64,000 nucleotides of DNA from Lepas anatifera. Lineage: Eukaryota; Arthropoda; Thecostraca; Lepadidae. A program made the translations under genes and the position numbers. The notes under the pieces were generated by a model. It was not told the DNA's origin, searched no databases, and saw nothing but the letters and a program-made list of their open reading frames with translations. Location of the stretch: contig JAOTON010001898.1 of assembly GCA_034440635.1 (NCBI GenBank), positions 248,001 through 312,000 of the forward strand, in the 5' to 3' direction. Shown piece by piece: positions 1 to 11,990 of this stretch (position 1 is the first letter of the stretch; each line of letters starts with the position of its first letter).

Positions 1-562
1 GGAGGTCCCTCAGGATTCCGTTTCGTGGGCCCTAAAGCTGGCTTCGGGGCCTCAAGAGTTGGTCTCGAGAGCTTCCAGGGTTGATATCTAGGAAGAACCA
101 CGAGTTAGTATCGGGGGCACCCCAGGGTGTGTCGCTGCATCTGAAAAACAATAATAAAAAACAGCAGGCCTATTCAGCTTAAAAGACGTTGCAACAAGCC
201 TGTTGGGTAACGACAGCCAAGAAAAATAGATTGATTCTGCCAGAATGATATCACTTATTATCACTTATTAACGTGTTTGTCTACAACCAAGTAATACCAG
301 CAGATCGAATTCTACTTTCTTTCCTGTCCTCCCTCTTCTGTCCTGGAAGGTTTCCCGTGACTGGTCAGGCGATCGATTTGCTACAATTGCTCTAGTCTGA
401 GAGCTTGTTGTGTTCATGTGCTTTTGTACCTAATACGTATACTTACAGCAGTTGAAGTGTGATTTCAAATAGGTCATATATTTGATCCGTAATAGGCAAA
501 GCAAAAATATGTCTACCGGATATAATTTATTCAGTAGAGAGCTCATTTTTCGCCATCATTAA
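1..562. other. Left flank, no gene seen
   Basis: The first 120 bases are GC-rich and contain degenerate GGGGCCTCAAGA and GGTCTCGAGAGC motifs. They resemble, in reverse orientation, the minisatellite monomers at 33.6-36 kb, so this may be the edge of another expanded hAT-like element. The rest is AT-rich sequence with only short, low-quality reading frames. Confidence 0.4.
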
Positions 563-1395
563 CACGCGCACTGACGGGGGTCTGAGCCACCTTTGCTTTG
601 ACGGGGCTATCCGCTCTCCCCCCTAAGATCTCAAAAACCACGCTAGCTAGCCAAAAACGGTAAAGAGTGTTGGGTAGCCCACCCGCTTCTCTATCGAAAA
701 CAATTGAACCATTTTTGTCAGGCCACATCTAAGGTCACTAGAGGCCAAAACATGCCGTCATAGGGATAACATGTAAATGAAGGTGTTCGGTCACTGCATG
801 TGAACAAGTAAAGATAGAGCAAAAAATAGATCATTGGAATCCTCGAAGCAAGCCAAATCGAATGATGCATAATATGACTTTGCTAGATCAAATCAGGTCA
901 AACGTGGCATTTGACCTTGCCTGAGGTCAGATCAAGGTTAAATTAGGTCAAAGTGCATATAATGAGAACTGCAAAGACAACGCCAATCTAAAGAAGTGAA
1001 AATAAACGCTCTATCTCAATTAATTACCAAGTTATTCAGTTAAAACAATTTTCCCACGTATTTCCGATGGAGAGGTCATGGCTCGTACCTGCCCTTAGAC
1101 CATCGATATAGAACTATCGGAAGATATTTTAGACAGCTCGGTGGGCCCATAATGTGATGCGAGTTTCAATCGGATAAATTCACCCTGTTCTGAATTATGT
1201 TATCTTAAACTTTTTAGGTCAGGTCACTTGACCTGCACTGGTGACCTGATCTGAGATGACCTAACCTTAATATTTTGAATTATTTGTAAAAATGTTAAAA
1301 GAAAGGGTATGCCAAGAAAGGCGGCGCTACGCGCAGCCATTTTTACGCTATCTCCAAAAAACCCGAGGGGGTACCCGCCTCCGGCAATGCGCGTG
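563..1395 (+). mobile_element. AGGTCA-rich TTAA element, copy 1
   Basis: The left end is TTAA (559-562) followed by CACGCGCACTGACGGGGG. The right end is the approximate inverse, CCGGCAATGCGCGTG, followed by GTAA (1396-1399), taken here as a mutated TTAA duplication. The interior has many AGGTCA/TGACCT hexamers, especially 890-960 and 1215-1270. A GC stem (GGCGGCGC...GCGCAGCC) and T-run lie near the right end at about 1320-1345. There is no coding capacity, so it is non-autonomous. The same architecture recurs at 4.6, 10.9, 34, 39, 40.4, 51.4 and 55.5 kb. Confidence 0.7.
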
Positions 1396-2646
<1,251 letters not shown>

Positions 2647-2719
2647 GACGGCGTTAAGTCGCATCCGAGGCACCCACCTATTTCGCCGTCCAAGCCGAGG
2701 ACACTCTTCGTGAAGAACT

Positions 2720-3037
2720 CGGTGAAGTTAGCCCCAGGTAGCGGCTTCAGTCCGTTGCCGGCCAAGAACAGGTCAGTCAACGCCAGTGGCACCTGAAACT
2801 CGGTGAGGTCAGCCCCAGGTAGCGGCTTCAGTCCGTTGCCGGCCAACAACAGGTCATTCAACGCCAGTGGCACCTGAAACTCGGTGAAGTTAGCCCCAGG
2901 TAGCGGCTTCCAGTCCGTTGCCGGCCAACAACAGGTCAGTCAACGCCAGTGGCACCTGAAACTCCGTGAAGTTAGCCCCAGGTAGCGGCTTCAGTCCGTT
3001 GCCGGCCAACAACAGGTCAGTCAACGCCAGTGGCACC
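2720..3037 (-). pseudogene. Four tandem 81-bp units encoding leucine-rich repeats
   Basis: Read on the minus strand, each 81-bp unit (27 codons) encodes a leucine-rich repeat of the form LALTDLLLAGNGLKPLP followed by GANFTEFQVP. This fits the general LRR pattern LxxLxLxxNxLxxLP. Units run about 2720-2800, 2801-2881, 2882-2963 and 2964-3037. The third has one extra base near 2909, so units on either side are in different frames. The last unit is incomplete. LRR solenoids mediate protein recognition in receptors and matrix proteins; no signal peptide, cap or anchor is visible, so the host protein is unknown. It may be an exon fragment whose repeats recently duplicated, or a minisatellite born from an LRR exon. 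The (AG)n tract cuts it off downstream. Confidence 0.55.
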
Positions 3038-3356
3038 AGGAACGACCAATGTAGATGTATATTATTGAAGTATCCATAAGATATGGCTTTTCAGCCCTCA
3101 ATTATAGGCACAGAGCACACATAGGAGTACACACTTTCGTAAACCAGACTATACACAACATGCCCGTTGCAGATAACAATTTTAGAGAAATGAATTAATT
3201 CATGTTTCGCCTATTCTCTTTACTACTTGCCTACTTTCATATACTTAACTTTCTCTCATCCCACTGTTTCATGCTTCTACCCCTCTGAAACGAAAACTGT
3301 GTTTTTCCGATCGCACCCTTGGGAGTGGGAGGTCTAGCATATCGCGGTCAGTCAGA
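3038..3356. other. Spacer, no gene seen
   Basis: AT-rich sequence between the LRR array and the first 18/24-bp minisatellite. No reading frame or repeat end was identified. Confidence 0.5.
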
Positions 3357-3955
3357 GGTCTGGACTGGTCTGTGTTTGGGCCCCTGGGCTGGTCTGTGTT
3401 TCCCTGGGCTGGTCTGTCCCTGAGCTGGTCTGTGTTTGGGCCCCTGGGCTGGTCTTGCCCTGGGCTGGTCTGTGCCCTGGGCTGTCTGCTTCCTGGGCTG
3501 GTCTGTGTTTGGGCCCTGGGCTGGTCTGTGTTTGGGCCCCTGGGCTGGTCTTGCCCTGAGCTGGTCTTGTTTCTGGGCTGTCTTGCTGGGCTGGTCTGTG
3601 CCCCTGGGCTGGTCTGCTTCCCTGGGCTGGTCTGCGTTTGGGCCCCTGGGCTGGTCTGTGTTTGGCCCTGGGCTGGTCTTTGGGCTGGTCTTGCCCTGGG
3701 CTGGTCTGTGTTTGGGTCCCTGGGCTGGTCTGCTTCCCTGGGCTGGTCTGTGTTTGGGCCCCTGGGCTGGTCTGTGCCCTGGGCTGGTCTTGTCCCTGGG
3801 CTGGTCTGTGTCCCTGGGCTGGTCTTGTTTGGGCCCCTGGGCTGGTCTGTGCCCCTGGGCTGGTCTGTGCCCCTGGGCTGGTCTGTGCCCCTGGGCTGGT
3901 CTGTGCCCCTGGGCTGGTCTGTGTTTTGGCCCCTGGGCTGGTCTGTGCACCTGGC
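3357..3955. repeat. 18/24-bp minisatellite, array 1
   Basis: Tandem units are built on CCCTGGGCTGGTCTGTG. A short form (about 18 bp) alternates with a long form carrying an extra TTTGGG (about 24 bp). This array is more degenerate than the one at 7.6-9.2 kb. Because most units are multiples of three and lack stops, long Gly/Trp/Pro-type frames stay open on several strands; these are composition artefacts. Confidence 0.95.
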
Positions 3956-4556
3956 AGGGGTCGAAAAAGTTGCCATTTTGCCATTCTAAATGGTGACAGC
4001 TGGAGTTCCACTGGGTGACAAAAGTCACAAGTCGATTTACAAAAATGGCACCTCTAATTCTCATACACTGCAAAATCTGGATTGACTTGATTGGCCCATT
4101 CTAACCATCTGCGCCATAAGCTTTGTTTGACTAACCGTATTTGGTAAATGCGGTGAATTATTCGAACCATATTCGATCCTGGGGTCGAAAAAGTTCGGAC
4201 CCTCGCCTATCTCTCAGCATGGGCTGGTGACACGAATGGTGATAAAGTGTCATTGTCACCATTGCCCCCAGGCTATGTCACCGGCCGTATTCACTTCTCC
4301 TTCCGTGGTCGAACACATCACTGCTATAATCAGCTAAGCGGCTCGGTCTTCACCGCACGGCGCCAGCCGCCGCATTAGGCGCTGTAAATATGTATTTATA
4401 GATAAGGCGCTGTAAAAATATAGAGAGCGGAAAGGCAGGGAAGAGGAAGGAAAATATCGGTTGCTATCTTTCTTCCGCATGTGGTGGCGAGGTGGTGAGA
4501 GTATAGGTGTTGATCAGTCAGGTATTTTGGTACTAAGTATGATATAGAAATACTGC
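3956..4556. other. Spacer, no gene seen
   Basis: Unique-looking sequence. The phrase GGGGTCGAAAAAGTT occurs at about 3958 and again near 4182, suggesting a small local duplication. No gene was recognised. Confidence 0.45.
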
Positions 4557-4560
4557 TTAA

Positions 4561-5716
4561 CCCTTGCCCCGTGGCGGGTACGAGCCACCTTCGCCCTGGT
4601 GGGGGGCTAAAAAAGACCCCCACGATCTCGAAAACTAAGAGAGCTAGAAAAAAGCGCAAAACAGCAATCGAAAGCTCTTCGAAAATGATATCGAAAATAC
4701 ATTGGTCATTTTTCTTGTCAGGTCAATATCAAGGTCACCAGAGGTCAAAATAGGTCAAAATCGCTAATATGAGGTGTACTAAGAAAACCTCATATATCTC
4801 AGAAACTATGATAGCTAGAAACATTTTTCTAACACCATTCGAAAGCTCTTGAAATGCGCTTTCATTATAGTGGCATTCATTTTCGTGTCAGGTCAAAGCC
4901 TAGGAAGCTACAGGTCACTACATATTGGGCATATTCTTGGGAATGTCCATAGCCACCCATGCATAAGGGCGTTTACTTTTTCGCTAATAGCTTCCAAACC
5001 AAACAAGATACAGCCATAGTTTATGCACCATTGCAATCCTCTCGTCAATACGAATCGAATGATATATGATATTGCTATGCCAGGTCAAATTTAAGAATTT
5101 GACCTGACCCAGGTCAACGGTCTGACCCAACTTGACCTGGTATAGTCATGATGTATATCATTTGACTTCCAGTGACTATACAAACACTTCGGTGACAAAA
5201 TAAAAGCTCTATCTTAGTTTGTTCAAATGTTATAGAGGAAAACACCAAAAAATGCTTATTTGACCTAAGGTGACCTTTTAAAGGTCACAAGTCAAAAAAA
5301 TTGGCAACAGCTTCAGAAATGGGCTAAGAGCAAGTCGCAACCGACGTTTGAAGTTGATTCCATCCATACTTACTGAGAAAAGCTCATTTCGTGATTTTCC
5401 CCATGTATTGACAATGGGGAGGTCATGCTCTGCACATGACCTTAGGTCACCAATATCAAAAATCCCGGAACAAATTTTGTAGCTCCTGGTGGGCCCAATA
5501 TGTGTATGAGTTTCAAATTGATCGATTAACCCTTCTTTTAGTTATGCGGTCATAAGTAGTTTTGAGGTGAGGTCACTTCACCTGGCCTGGTGACCTGACC
5601 TGATATGACCTTGAGCCAAAATTTTCAGGGAAGATGTAAAAATGATGAAGAAACAGCTAGACCAAGTTTGGCGGCGCTGCGCGCCGCCGTTTTTTGGTCA
5701 CTTCGGAAAAACCCGG
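4561..5716 (+). mobile_element. AGGTCA-rich TTAA element, copy 2 (right end lost)
   Basis: TTAA at 4557-4560 is followed by a GC-rich end (CCCTTGCCCCGTGGCGGG, then GAGCCACCTTCGCCCTGG). The interior is rich in GGTCA and TGACC hexamers (4720-4770, 5085-5140, 5255-5300, 5570-5610). A hairpin GGCGGCGC/GCGCCGCC with a T6 run lies at about 5670-5698. The expected inverted right end and TTAA are absent after about 5716, so the copy is truncated. No coding capacity. Confidence 0.65.
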
Positions 5717-6700
5717 GCATCAATATCTAGATTTAATAACTGCAAAACATCCCACTTCTAGTCTGCAAAATGTTATGGATTGACACAATGACAAAAATAA
5801 TAACTTGTAGTTGAGTTGTTTAGGAGGTAGCTTTTGGGGGTGCCTATGACTAGTAGAGATGGGGGTCAAGACCAGTGTGGGGCAGTCTATGGGGGAAGAA
5901 CAGTAGGTAAGCAGATTGTGTCAGGTTTCAACATCTTATTAGGGTGGTTTTTGGGCATAGTGAGCAGTTTTAGTACCTGCTTAGCTCATGCCTATATGAT
6001 AAATCATGTGAAGCATTGATGTTCACATATGGATTCAGACCTACCATCTTGAGATGGTTTTTTCTGTCTGTGGGGCACTACTAGCACACTCTGGGTGGTG
6101 AGCGCCACCACGAACTCATGCAAGCACCACGAATATAAAATCATTTAAATGTGACAATAATTATTTTTGAGGTATTTCCATGGTAAAGGTATGTACATGG
6201 AAATATTTGTGCCATGAGTGTAAAATTTCAGCAGTCTTAAGAAGCCTGCCAAATTTTTCAGATTGGGGTCAGCAAAAGAAACTGCAGGGCACAAACATAC
6301 TTGGGAGGCAGAACTTGTAGTGCTGGGGCAAGCAGGGATGAACCACCAGATGTATATTTTAAACATGGTGGATAGGTGAAGTATGTTGGTGGTTGTGGGC
6401 ATTTGAGGACAGAATATGTGATTTTTTGTTGCTTTTCATTTGCAGGTAAACAGCAAATGTGTATTACTCCATATAGGAAAAGAAGGAAGGAGTGCCGCTG
6501 CTTCAGGTTTAAAAAGCATTTGCCTCCCCAATGTCCCTTGGCTTGATAATGCTAGTGAATAAAAATTATAGAAGTTTGGCCTCTGAAATCGATCTCAGGG
6601 CTCCGAATGGTTGTCGTTTTGGATCTCCGAGGGTTGCTGTCGCACCCCCCCTCCCCTAATGCTGGTTTCCGGGTCTCCAGCTTTTGGCCTCGGAAGCTCC
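5717..6700. other. Intergenic, no gene seen
   Basis: Short frames only (for example 5834-6019 plus and 6145-6402 minus), without recognisable domains. Confidence 0.45.
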
Positions 6701-6707
6701 CCGAGTG

Positions 6708-6985
6708 CTTATTTTTTTTTACTTTTCGGCTCCTGGCCTTTGCCAACATCACAAGCTACTGTCCAATTCCCCGTATATGCGCAAAAATTCCGGGAACTGA
6801 TGACTGTTTCTCTATGTCCCACCGTGCCGCACAAGGCGGTTGACAGTCATTGTCAGGACAAGGCTACGGTTAAGCGTGAGAGCCAACCCTGCGCCCAGCG
6901 GGTCCCGGGATTTGAACCCGAGACTCTTATCTCAGAAGGCAGGCGCGTTACCCCTGAGCTACACTGGTCTTTACACTGGGCCCCT
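6708..6985 (-). mobile_element. tRNA-derived SINE (type 1)
   Basis: On the minus strand the head (6985 down to about 6900) resembles a tRNA. It has an A box TAGCTCAGGGG and a perfect B box GGTTCAAATCC, the internal promoter of RNA polymerase III. The body runs on for about 200 bases and ends in an A-rich tail (the T-run at 6708-6720 on the plus strand). The acceptor ends do not pair as in a true tRNA, so this is a SINE and not a tRNA gene. No clear target duplication was found. Confidence 0.6.
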
Positions 6986-7016
6986 GAAAAGCTTCTGGGC
7001 CTCCTTTGGTTCACTC

Positions 7017-7560
7017 GGAACCTCTGAGTCTGCGACTGGAGCCCTCACAATTATCCCAGACCCACTGCTGCGGAAGTCGGGCCCCTATTCTCAGCAGTTG
7101 CAGATAATTTCCCTGTTTTCCACTCGGGCTTCCTGTGGTAGAAGCCGGCCCCCAGCGGTTGAGCTGGGCCTCCTGTGGCCATCCGGGCAGCCTGACATGC
7201 TTCCTGGCGCCTTTTAGTCCAATTGGAACATCTGAGTGTGCGACCGGGCTCCTCCGAATTACCCCCAGCCCACTGCTGCCGAAGCCGGGCCCTATTCTCC
7301 GCAGATGCAGATAATTCCCCTGTTATCTACCCGGGCCCTTTGCGTTTCACCAGGACCTCCTGTGACAATCCGACCCCCTGAAGTGCTTCTGGACCCCTGT
7401 GGTCCACTTGCGACCTATGTGTTTGCGACCAGGTCCCTCACGATAATCTCATGTTGACATGTTGTGGCTGAAGCCAGTCCCCTACTTCTAACATTCATGC
7501 CCCCCTCCCCCATGGTCTACCTAGGCCTGACTTCAGTCGGCCTCTGCCTTGCTTGCGGTT
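7017..7560. repeat. Degenerate tandem repeat, about 200-bp period
   Basis: Three diverged units share the order CTGAGTSTGCGACYGG, then CCCACTGCTGC, then GCAGATAATTTCCCTG-like blocks. Unit starts are near 7022, 7229 and 7415. The last unit is the most decayed and leads into the minisatellite. No coding signal is supported. Confidence 0.6.
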
Positions 7561-7596
7561 ACCCCTTTGGTATCGGCCCTCTGTGGCTGCAAACTG

Positions 7597-9208
7597 TGTG
7601 GTCTGTGTTTGGGCCCCTGGGCTGGTCTGTGTTTGGACCCCTGGGCTGGTCTGTGCCCGTGGGCTGGTCTGTGTCCCGGCTGGTCTGTGCCCCTGGGCTG
7701 GTCTGTTTTGGCCCCTGGGCTGGTCTGTGTTTGGGCCCCTGGGCTGGTCTGTCGTGGGCTGGTCTGTGTCCCTGGGCTGGTCTGTGCCCCTGGGCTGGTC
7801 TGTGTTTGGGCTCCTGGGCTGGTCTGTGCCCCTGGGCTGGTCTGTGTTTGGGCTCCTGGGCTGGTCTGTGTTTGGGCCCCTGGGCTGGTCTGTGCCCGTG
7901 GGCTGGTCTGTGCTCCTGGGCTGGTCTGTGCCCCTGGGCTGGTCTGTGCTTGGGCTGGCTTGCCCCTGGGCTGGTCTGTGCCCCTGGGCTGGTCTGTGCC
8001 CCTGGGCTGGTCTGTGCCCCTGGGCTGGTCTGTGCTCCTGGGCTGGTCTGTGCCCCTGGGCTGGTCTGTGCCCCTGGGCTGGTCTGTGTTTGGGCTCCTG
8101 GGCTGGTCTGTGTTTGGGCCCCTGGGCTGGTCTGTGCCCGTGGGCTGGTCTGTGTCCCTGGGCTGGTCTGTGCCCCTGGGCTGGTCTGTGCCCCTGGGCT
8201 GGTCTGTGCCCCTGGGCTGGTCTGTGTCTCTGGGCTGGTCTGTGCCCCTGGGCTGGTCTGTTTGGGCCCCTGGGCTGGTCTGTGTGCCCCTGGGCTGGTC
8301 TGTGCCCCTGGGCTGGTCTGTGTTTGGGCCCCTGGGCTGGTCTGTGTTTGGGCCCCTGGGCTGGTCTGTGCCCCTGGGCTGGTCTGTGCCCGTGGGCTGG
8401 TCTGTGTCCCTGGGCTGGTCTGTGCCCCTGGGCTGGTCTGTGTTTGGGCTCCTGGGCTGGTCTGTGCCCTCTGTGTTGGGCCCCTGGGCTGGTCTGTGTT
8501 TGGGCCCCTGGGCTGGTCTGTGCCTCTGGGCTGGTCTGTGTTTGGGCCCCTGGGCTGGTCTGTGTTTGGGCCCCTGGGCTGGTCTGTGCTCCTGGGCTGG
8601 TCTGTGTGCCCCTGGGCTGGTCTGTGCCCGTGGGCTGGTCTGTGTTTGGGCCCCTGGGCTGGTCTGTGCCCGTGGGCTGGTCTGTGTCCCTGGGCTGGTC
8701 TGTGCCCCTGGGCTGGTCTGTGCCCTTTCTGGGCTGGTCTGTGTTTGGGCCCCTGGGCTGGTCTGTGCCCCTGGGCTGGTCTGTGTTTGGGCCCCTGGGC
8801 TGGTCTGTGCCCCTGGGCTGGTCTGTGTTTGGGCCCCTGGGCTGGTCTGTGCCCCTGGGCTGGTCTGTGTTTGGGCCCCTGGGCTGGTCTGTGCCCCTGG
8901 GCTGGTCTGTGCCCCTGGGCTGGTCTGTGCCCCTGGGCTGGTCTGTGCCCCTGAGCTGGTCTGTGTTTGGTCTGTGCCCCTGGGCTGGTCTGTTGCCCCT
9001 GGGCTGGTCTGTGTTTGGGCCCCTGGGCTGGTCTGTGCCCCTGAGCTGGTCTGTGCCCCTGGGCTGGTCTGTGTCCCTGGGTTGGTCTTTGTTTGGGCCC
9101 CTGGGCTGGTCTGTGCCCCTGAGCTGGTCTGTGTTTGGCCCCTGGGCTGGTCTGTGTCCCTGGGTTGGTCTTTGTTTGGGCCCCTGGGCTGGTCTGTGCC
9201 CCTGGGGT
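7597..9208. repeat. 18/24-bp minisatellite, array 2 (about 1.6 kb)
   Basis: Same family as the array at 3.4-3.95 kb but far more homogeneous. The 18-bp form is TGTGCCCCTGGGCTGGTC; the 24-bp form inserts TTTGGG after TGTG. Both lengths are multiples of six, so all forward frames remain open for hundreds of codons. Blocks with GGGCTCC, GGGCCCC and CCCGTGGGC variants in the same order recur near 7850 and 8090, about 240 bp apart, hinting at higher-order units. Confidence 0.97.
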
Positions 9209-9276
9209 AATCTGAACCCCTTATTGTATTGTATTGTATTTTACCTCGTGGTACTCATCCATAAACAGAATGGCTA

Positions 9277-9425
9277 TTATTGAGCCCGTGTCAAAAGCAC
9301 CAAGGCCTTGGTATCTCGTATCTCCTTTTAACTTCCATTATTGAGCCCGTGTCAAAAGCACCAAGGCCTTGGTATCTCGTATCTCCTTTTAACTTCCCTT
9401 GCAAGGGAAGTTAAAGGGAGATACG
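9277..9425. repeat. 61-bp direct duplication with terminal hairpin
   Basis: A block starting TTATTGAGCCCGTGTC and ending CTTTTAACTTCC occurs twice in tandem. The second copy runs into a near-perfect inverted repeat: CGTATCTCCTTTTAACTTCC, a short centre, then its complement ending GGAGATACG at about 9425. It may be the fused ends of a decayed inverted-repeat element. Confidence 0.7.
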
Positions 9426-10678
9426 CGAAAAAATTAATTGTCTAGATCAAAAGGCCACAAAAAGTTGTTTCAGAAGTCCTATTCTCATTGTTGCGAATTC
9501 GGCCTACAAATGCCTTAAAATCGTTCTCAAAGTCAACATTTCTAGACGACTTTACCGGTACACCTCTTATCGATGTAAATGACGTACCCCCGGCTAAGGC
9601 TATCAAATTCTCTAAAAAAACCGGTCCCATTTTTCCTAAGCAGTGACTTGAAAGTTTAAAACTATTTAAAAAAAGTTCTTTTAAAAAAGCTACAGCCAAA
9701 AATAATATTAAAACAAAAATATAGGACTTTTAAGAAATCACAATTGACCAATCGGAACGTACAGCCACCTCATATAGGGTCACGTGACCTTTCTAACGCA
9801 AAAGTTTTGTCATCCTGGGGCTGAAGCAGAAGACGACTCAAGACCTGAGGTACGGAACAGCTGAAGACTTGAGTAATTATGTTTTTCCCGTTTCTAGGGC
9901 AAACTAATTCATTTTGTACTTTTTAAAGGCTTTGTAAAATCAATTCAAATACAAATAGAGGGAACATACATTTTTGTTACAAAAAAACATTATTTTTCAA
10001 GTTTAAATAGTTTTCGAAAAATAAGTGATGGGTGAAAGTTTCAGCATTTTATCGGAACTGGGGTATTCCAGGACAAAACGACCAAAAATATTTCAACTTA
10101 ACACCACCATGTCTAGAAAAAATCTGAAACTTTGTGGGCGGGGTAGTTTTGGGCCAGGAACACGCCTGTGAGAATCTTAGCCCACTCCGAGCAACGGTGA
10201 CCGAGATATATGTATATGTTTTCGGGAGGTCTCCCTGTAGAGTCATCTTTGATGCTTGATAACTCCAAAACGCATTGCCTGATTGACAAGTTTTGTATAT
10301 CATTGAACTCGTCTTGAATTACAAATTATTTTGAAGAAAGAGAATGTCAAAATTGTGGAAATTTTGAGTTTTAATTCGTTTCACCTTTTCTTTTTTTACC
10401 TAGATTGACCTTTTCGCAGTTGAAATTGCCCTTTTAGACACCTCAAAAATTTTGCTCCACAAAATTTCTTTCGATAAAAAATTTAAAAATGCGTTCTTGC
10501 TATAAATTCTACATTTTTAGCACCTAAGGTAGGTATACAGACGGTTTTTGACCACTGCGGTAGTACAACCTTATGTTTAACACCGAAAGCAAAGCAATTG
10601 CTTTTGTAATCGGTTGCTTGCAATCATATTGCATTGTCTTTACGAAATTTTCATCGTGAAAGTGTCAGGATTTATGAA
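9426..10678. other. Intergenic, no gene seen
   Basis: AT-rich sequence. Minus-strand frames at 9442-9699 and 10049-10303 have no recognisable domains. Confidence 0.45.
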
Positions 10679-10681
10679 AAT

Positions 10682-10830
10682 TAACACGCGCCCACACAAG
10701 GGGGCGGGCAGCCGGCCTCCTCAGGTTTCTACAGGTATTAAAAAAACACATCCGCGCAGCGCCTCCGTACTTCATTTACCTCTAACTCGACATTTGTTTC
10801 AACTTCTGGCAAAATAATTTAGGTCAACTG
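10682..10830 (+). mobile_element. Isolated left end of a TTAA element
   Basis: TTAA followed by CACGCGCCCACACAAGGGGG closely matches the left ends at 563 and 21183. A few AGGTCA motifs follow, but no right end precedes the SINE body that begins around 10840. It is a truncated copy. Confidence 0.45.
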
Positions 10831-10839
10831 GCAAATGGT

Positions 10840-11990
10840 AGGTACCGTAAATACCGTAGGTCATCTGGCAACTGACTGGTGAGGGGGTGACCTGAGGTAG
10901 ATGGCCGTCGTTATGCCTTGTGGGACGTTCAACTTTGGTTCCTTAACACGCACACTGGAGGGGGCCTCGGAGGCCCCCCACCTGTTTTTCCAAGGTGGCC
11001 GGAGAACCGCTTGTAGCCGAAAAACGAAACGTGGCCACATTTAACAGAATTTAATAGCGCGTCGATTGGTGAAGACTTTGTGAAAATCGGCCGAACATTT
11101 TTTGACTTATAGGCTTTCAAAATCAGACCTGCATTTTCAGATCGCCGTAAACGCGCGGTCGGACCAGTTAGCTTGCATTGAAGACCGAGTGGTGACGTCA
11201 TAACTTCATATAAGCGGGACTATATGTCAAGGTCACTTCACATGAAAGTCAGGTCAAGGTCAAAGGTCACAGGTCAAGGTCATATCTGCACTTTCAAGGT
11301 CACTGACCACTGTGCGTCCGGCCAAATGACGTTATCCCGTCTGACATATATTATGATATGACGTCATCGGTAGGGTACCCCAATACAAAGGTCAAGGTCA
11401 AAGGTCAAGGTCAAAGGTCATTGGGAAAGGTCAATCCTCATTTCCCGCCAAACAGTGGCTACAGTGTTAGTCAAAGTGTAAATAATAAGTAGTATACCAT
11501 ATGGTGACCTTAAAGGTCAATGACCTTGAATGACCTTGACCCAAAAGTTTTGGGGAAGCCTTTTTGAGACCTTTTCTCTATGAACCTTGTCCGCCTTTAG
11601 CTTATTCCCGCCATTTTCCTGCATAATCACAGCATTTACCAATCGATCCCAGCATGGCCAATATTTGACCTTTACGACCTCGTTTGACCTTGAAGATATT
11701 GACCTAGGTCAATGAAAATTGGTCATCATGTAGATCACCATAGCCCCCACCCACCTACCAAGTGGCGTTTTTCTAACCCTCTTAGTTTCCGAGATCTTAG
11801 GGGGCCTACCAGGCCCCCCTCCAGTGCGCGTTAGTGCCAGACCCCCCTCCAGTGCGGGTGTTAATCAACCCTTCATCGTGGGAGTTGCTCGTTTGCGTGG
11901 TGGGATCGGGTCCTCCGTAAAAGTCCCTTGATGACTCTAGTGAGACTCCGACTCCTAAAACTGAATTGAAATCAACTTGGACAAGATTTG
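10840..11990 (+). mobile_element. SINE (type 2) body, split by a TTAA element
   Basis: Bases 10845-10942 and 11865-11990 are together colinear with the complement of the SINE at 41240-41640. Shared blocks include GGCAACTGACTGGTGAG, TTGTGGGACGTTCAACTTTGG, ATCAACCCTTCATYGTGGG and GACTCCGACTCCTAA-like stretches. The tRNA-like head is missing or too diverged. The gap between the halves is exactly the TTAA-bounded element 10947-11860. The uninterrupted copy at 41.4 kb serves as the empty-site reference. Confidence 0.65.
10947..11860 (+). mobile_element. AGGTCA-rich TTAA element, copy 3 (complete)
   Basis: TTAA flanks both sides (10943-10946 and 11861-11864). The left end is CACGCACACTGGAGGGGGCC. 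The right end is its inverse and carries a second internal copy of the end (GCGCACTGGAGGGGGGCC on the complement). The interior has the densest AGGTCA tracts of the window (11225-11290 and 11385-11435), including direct repeats spaced by 0 and 1 base. It has no coding capacity. It is inserted in a SINE. Confidence 0.8.

Noticed and set aside
6900..6985. tRNA gene on the minus strand
   Set aside because: Good A and B boxes, but the acceptor and anticodon stems do not pair properly and a SINE body with A-rich tail follows.
7464..9283. Three overlapping plus frames of about 500-575 codons
   Set aside because: All three forward frames are open at once because minisatellite units are multiples of three without stops; not a protein-coding signal.
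10943..11864. Helitron
   Set aside because: Inverted GC-rich ends and TTAA duplications contradict the TC...CTRR ends and AT target of Helitrons, despite the subterminal hairpin in the family.
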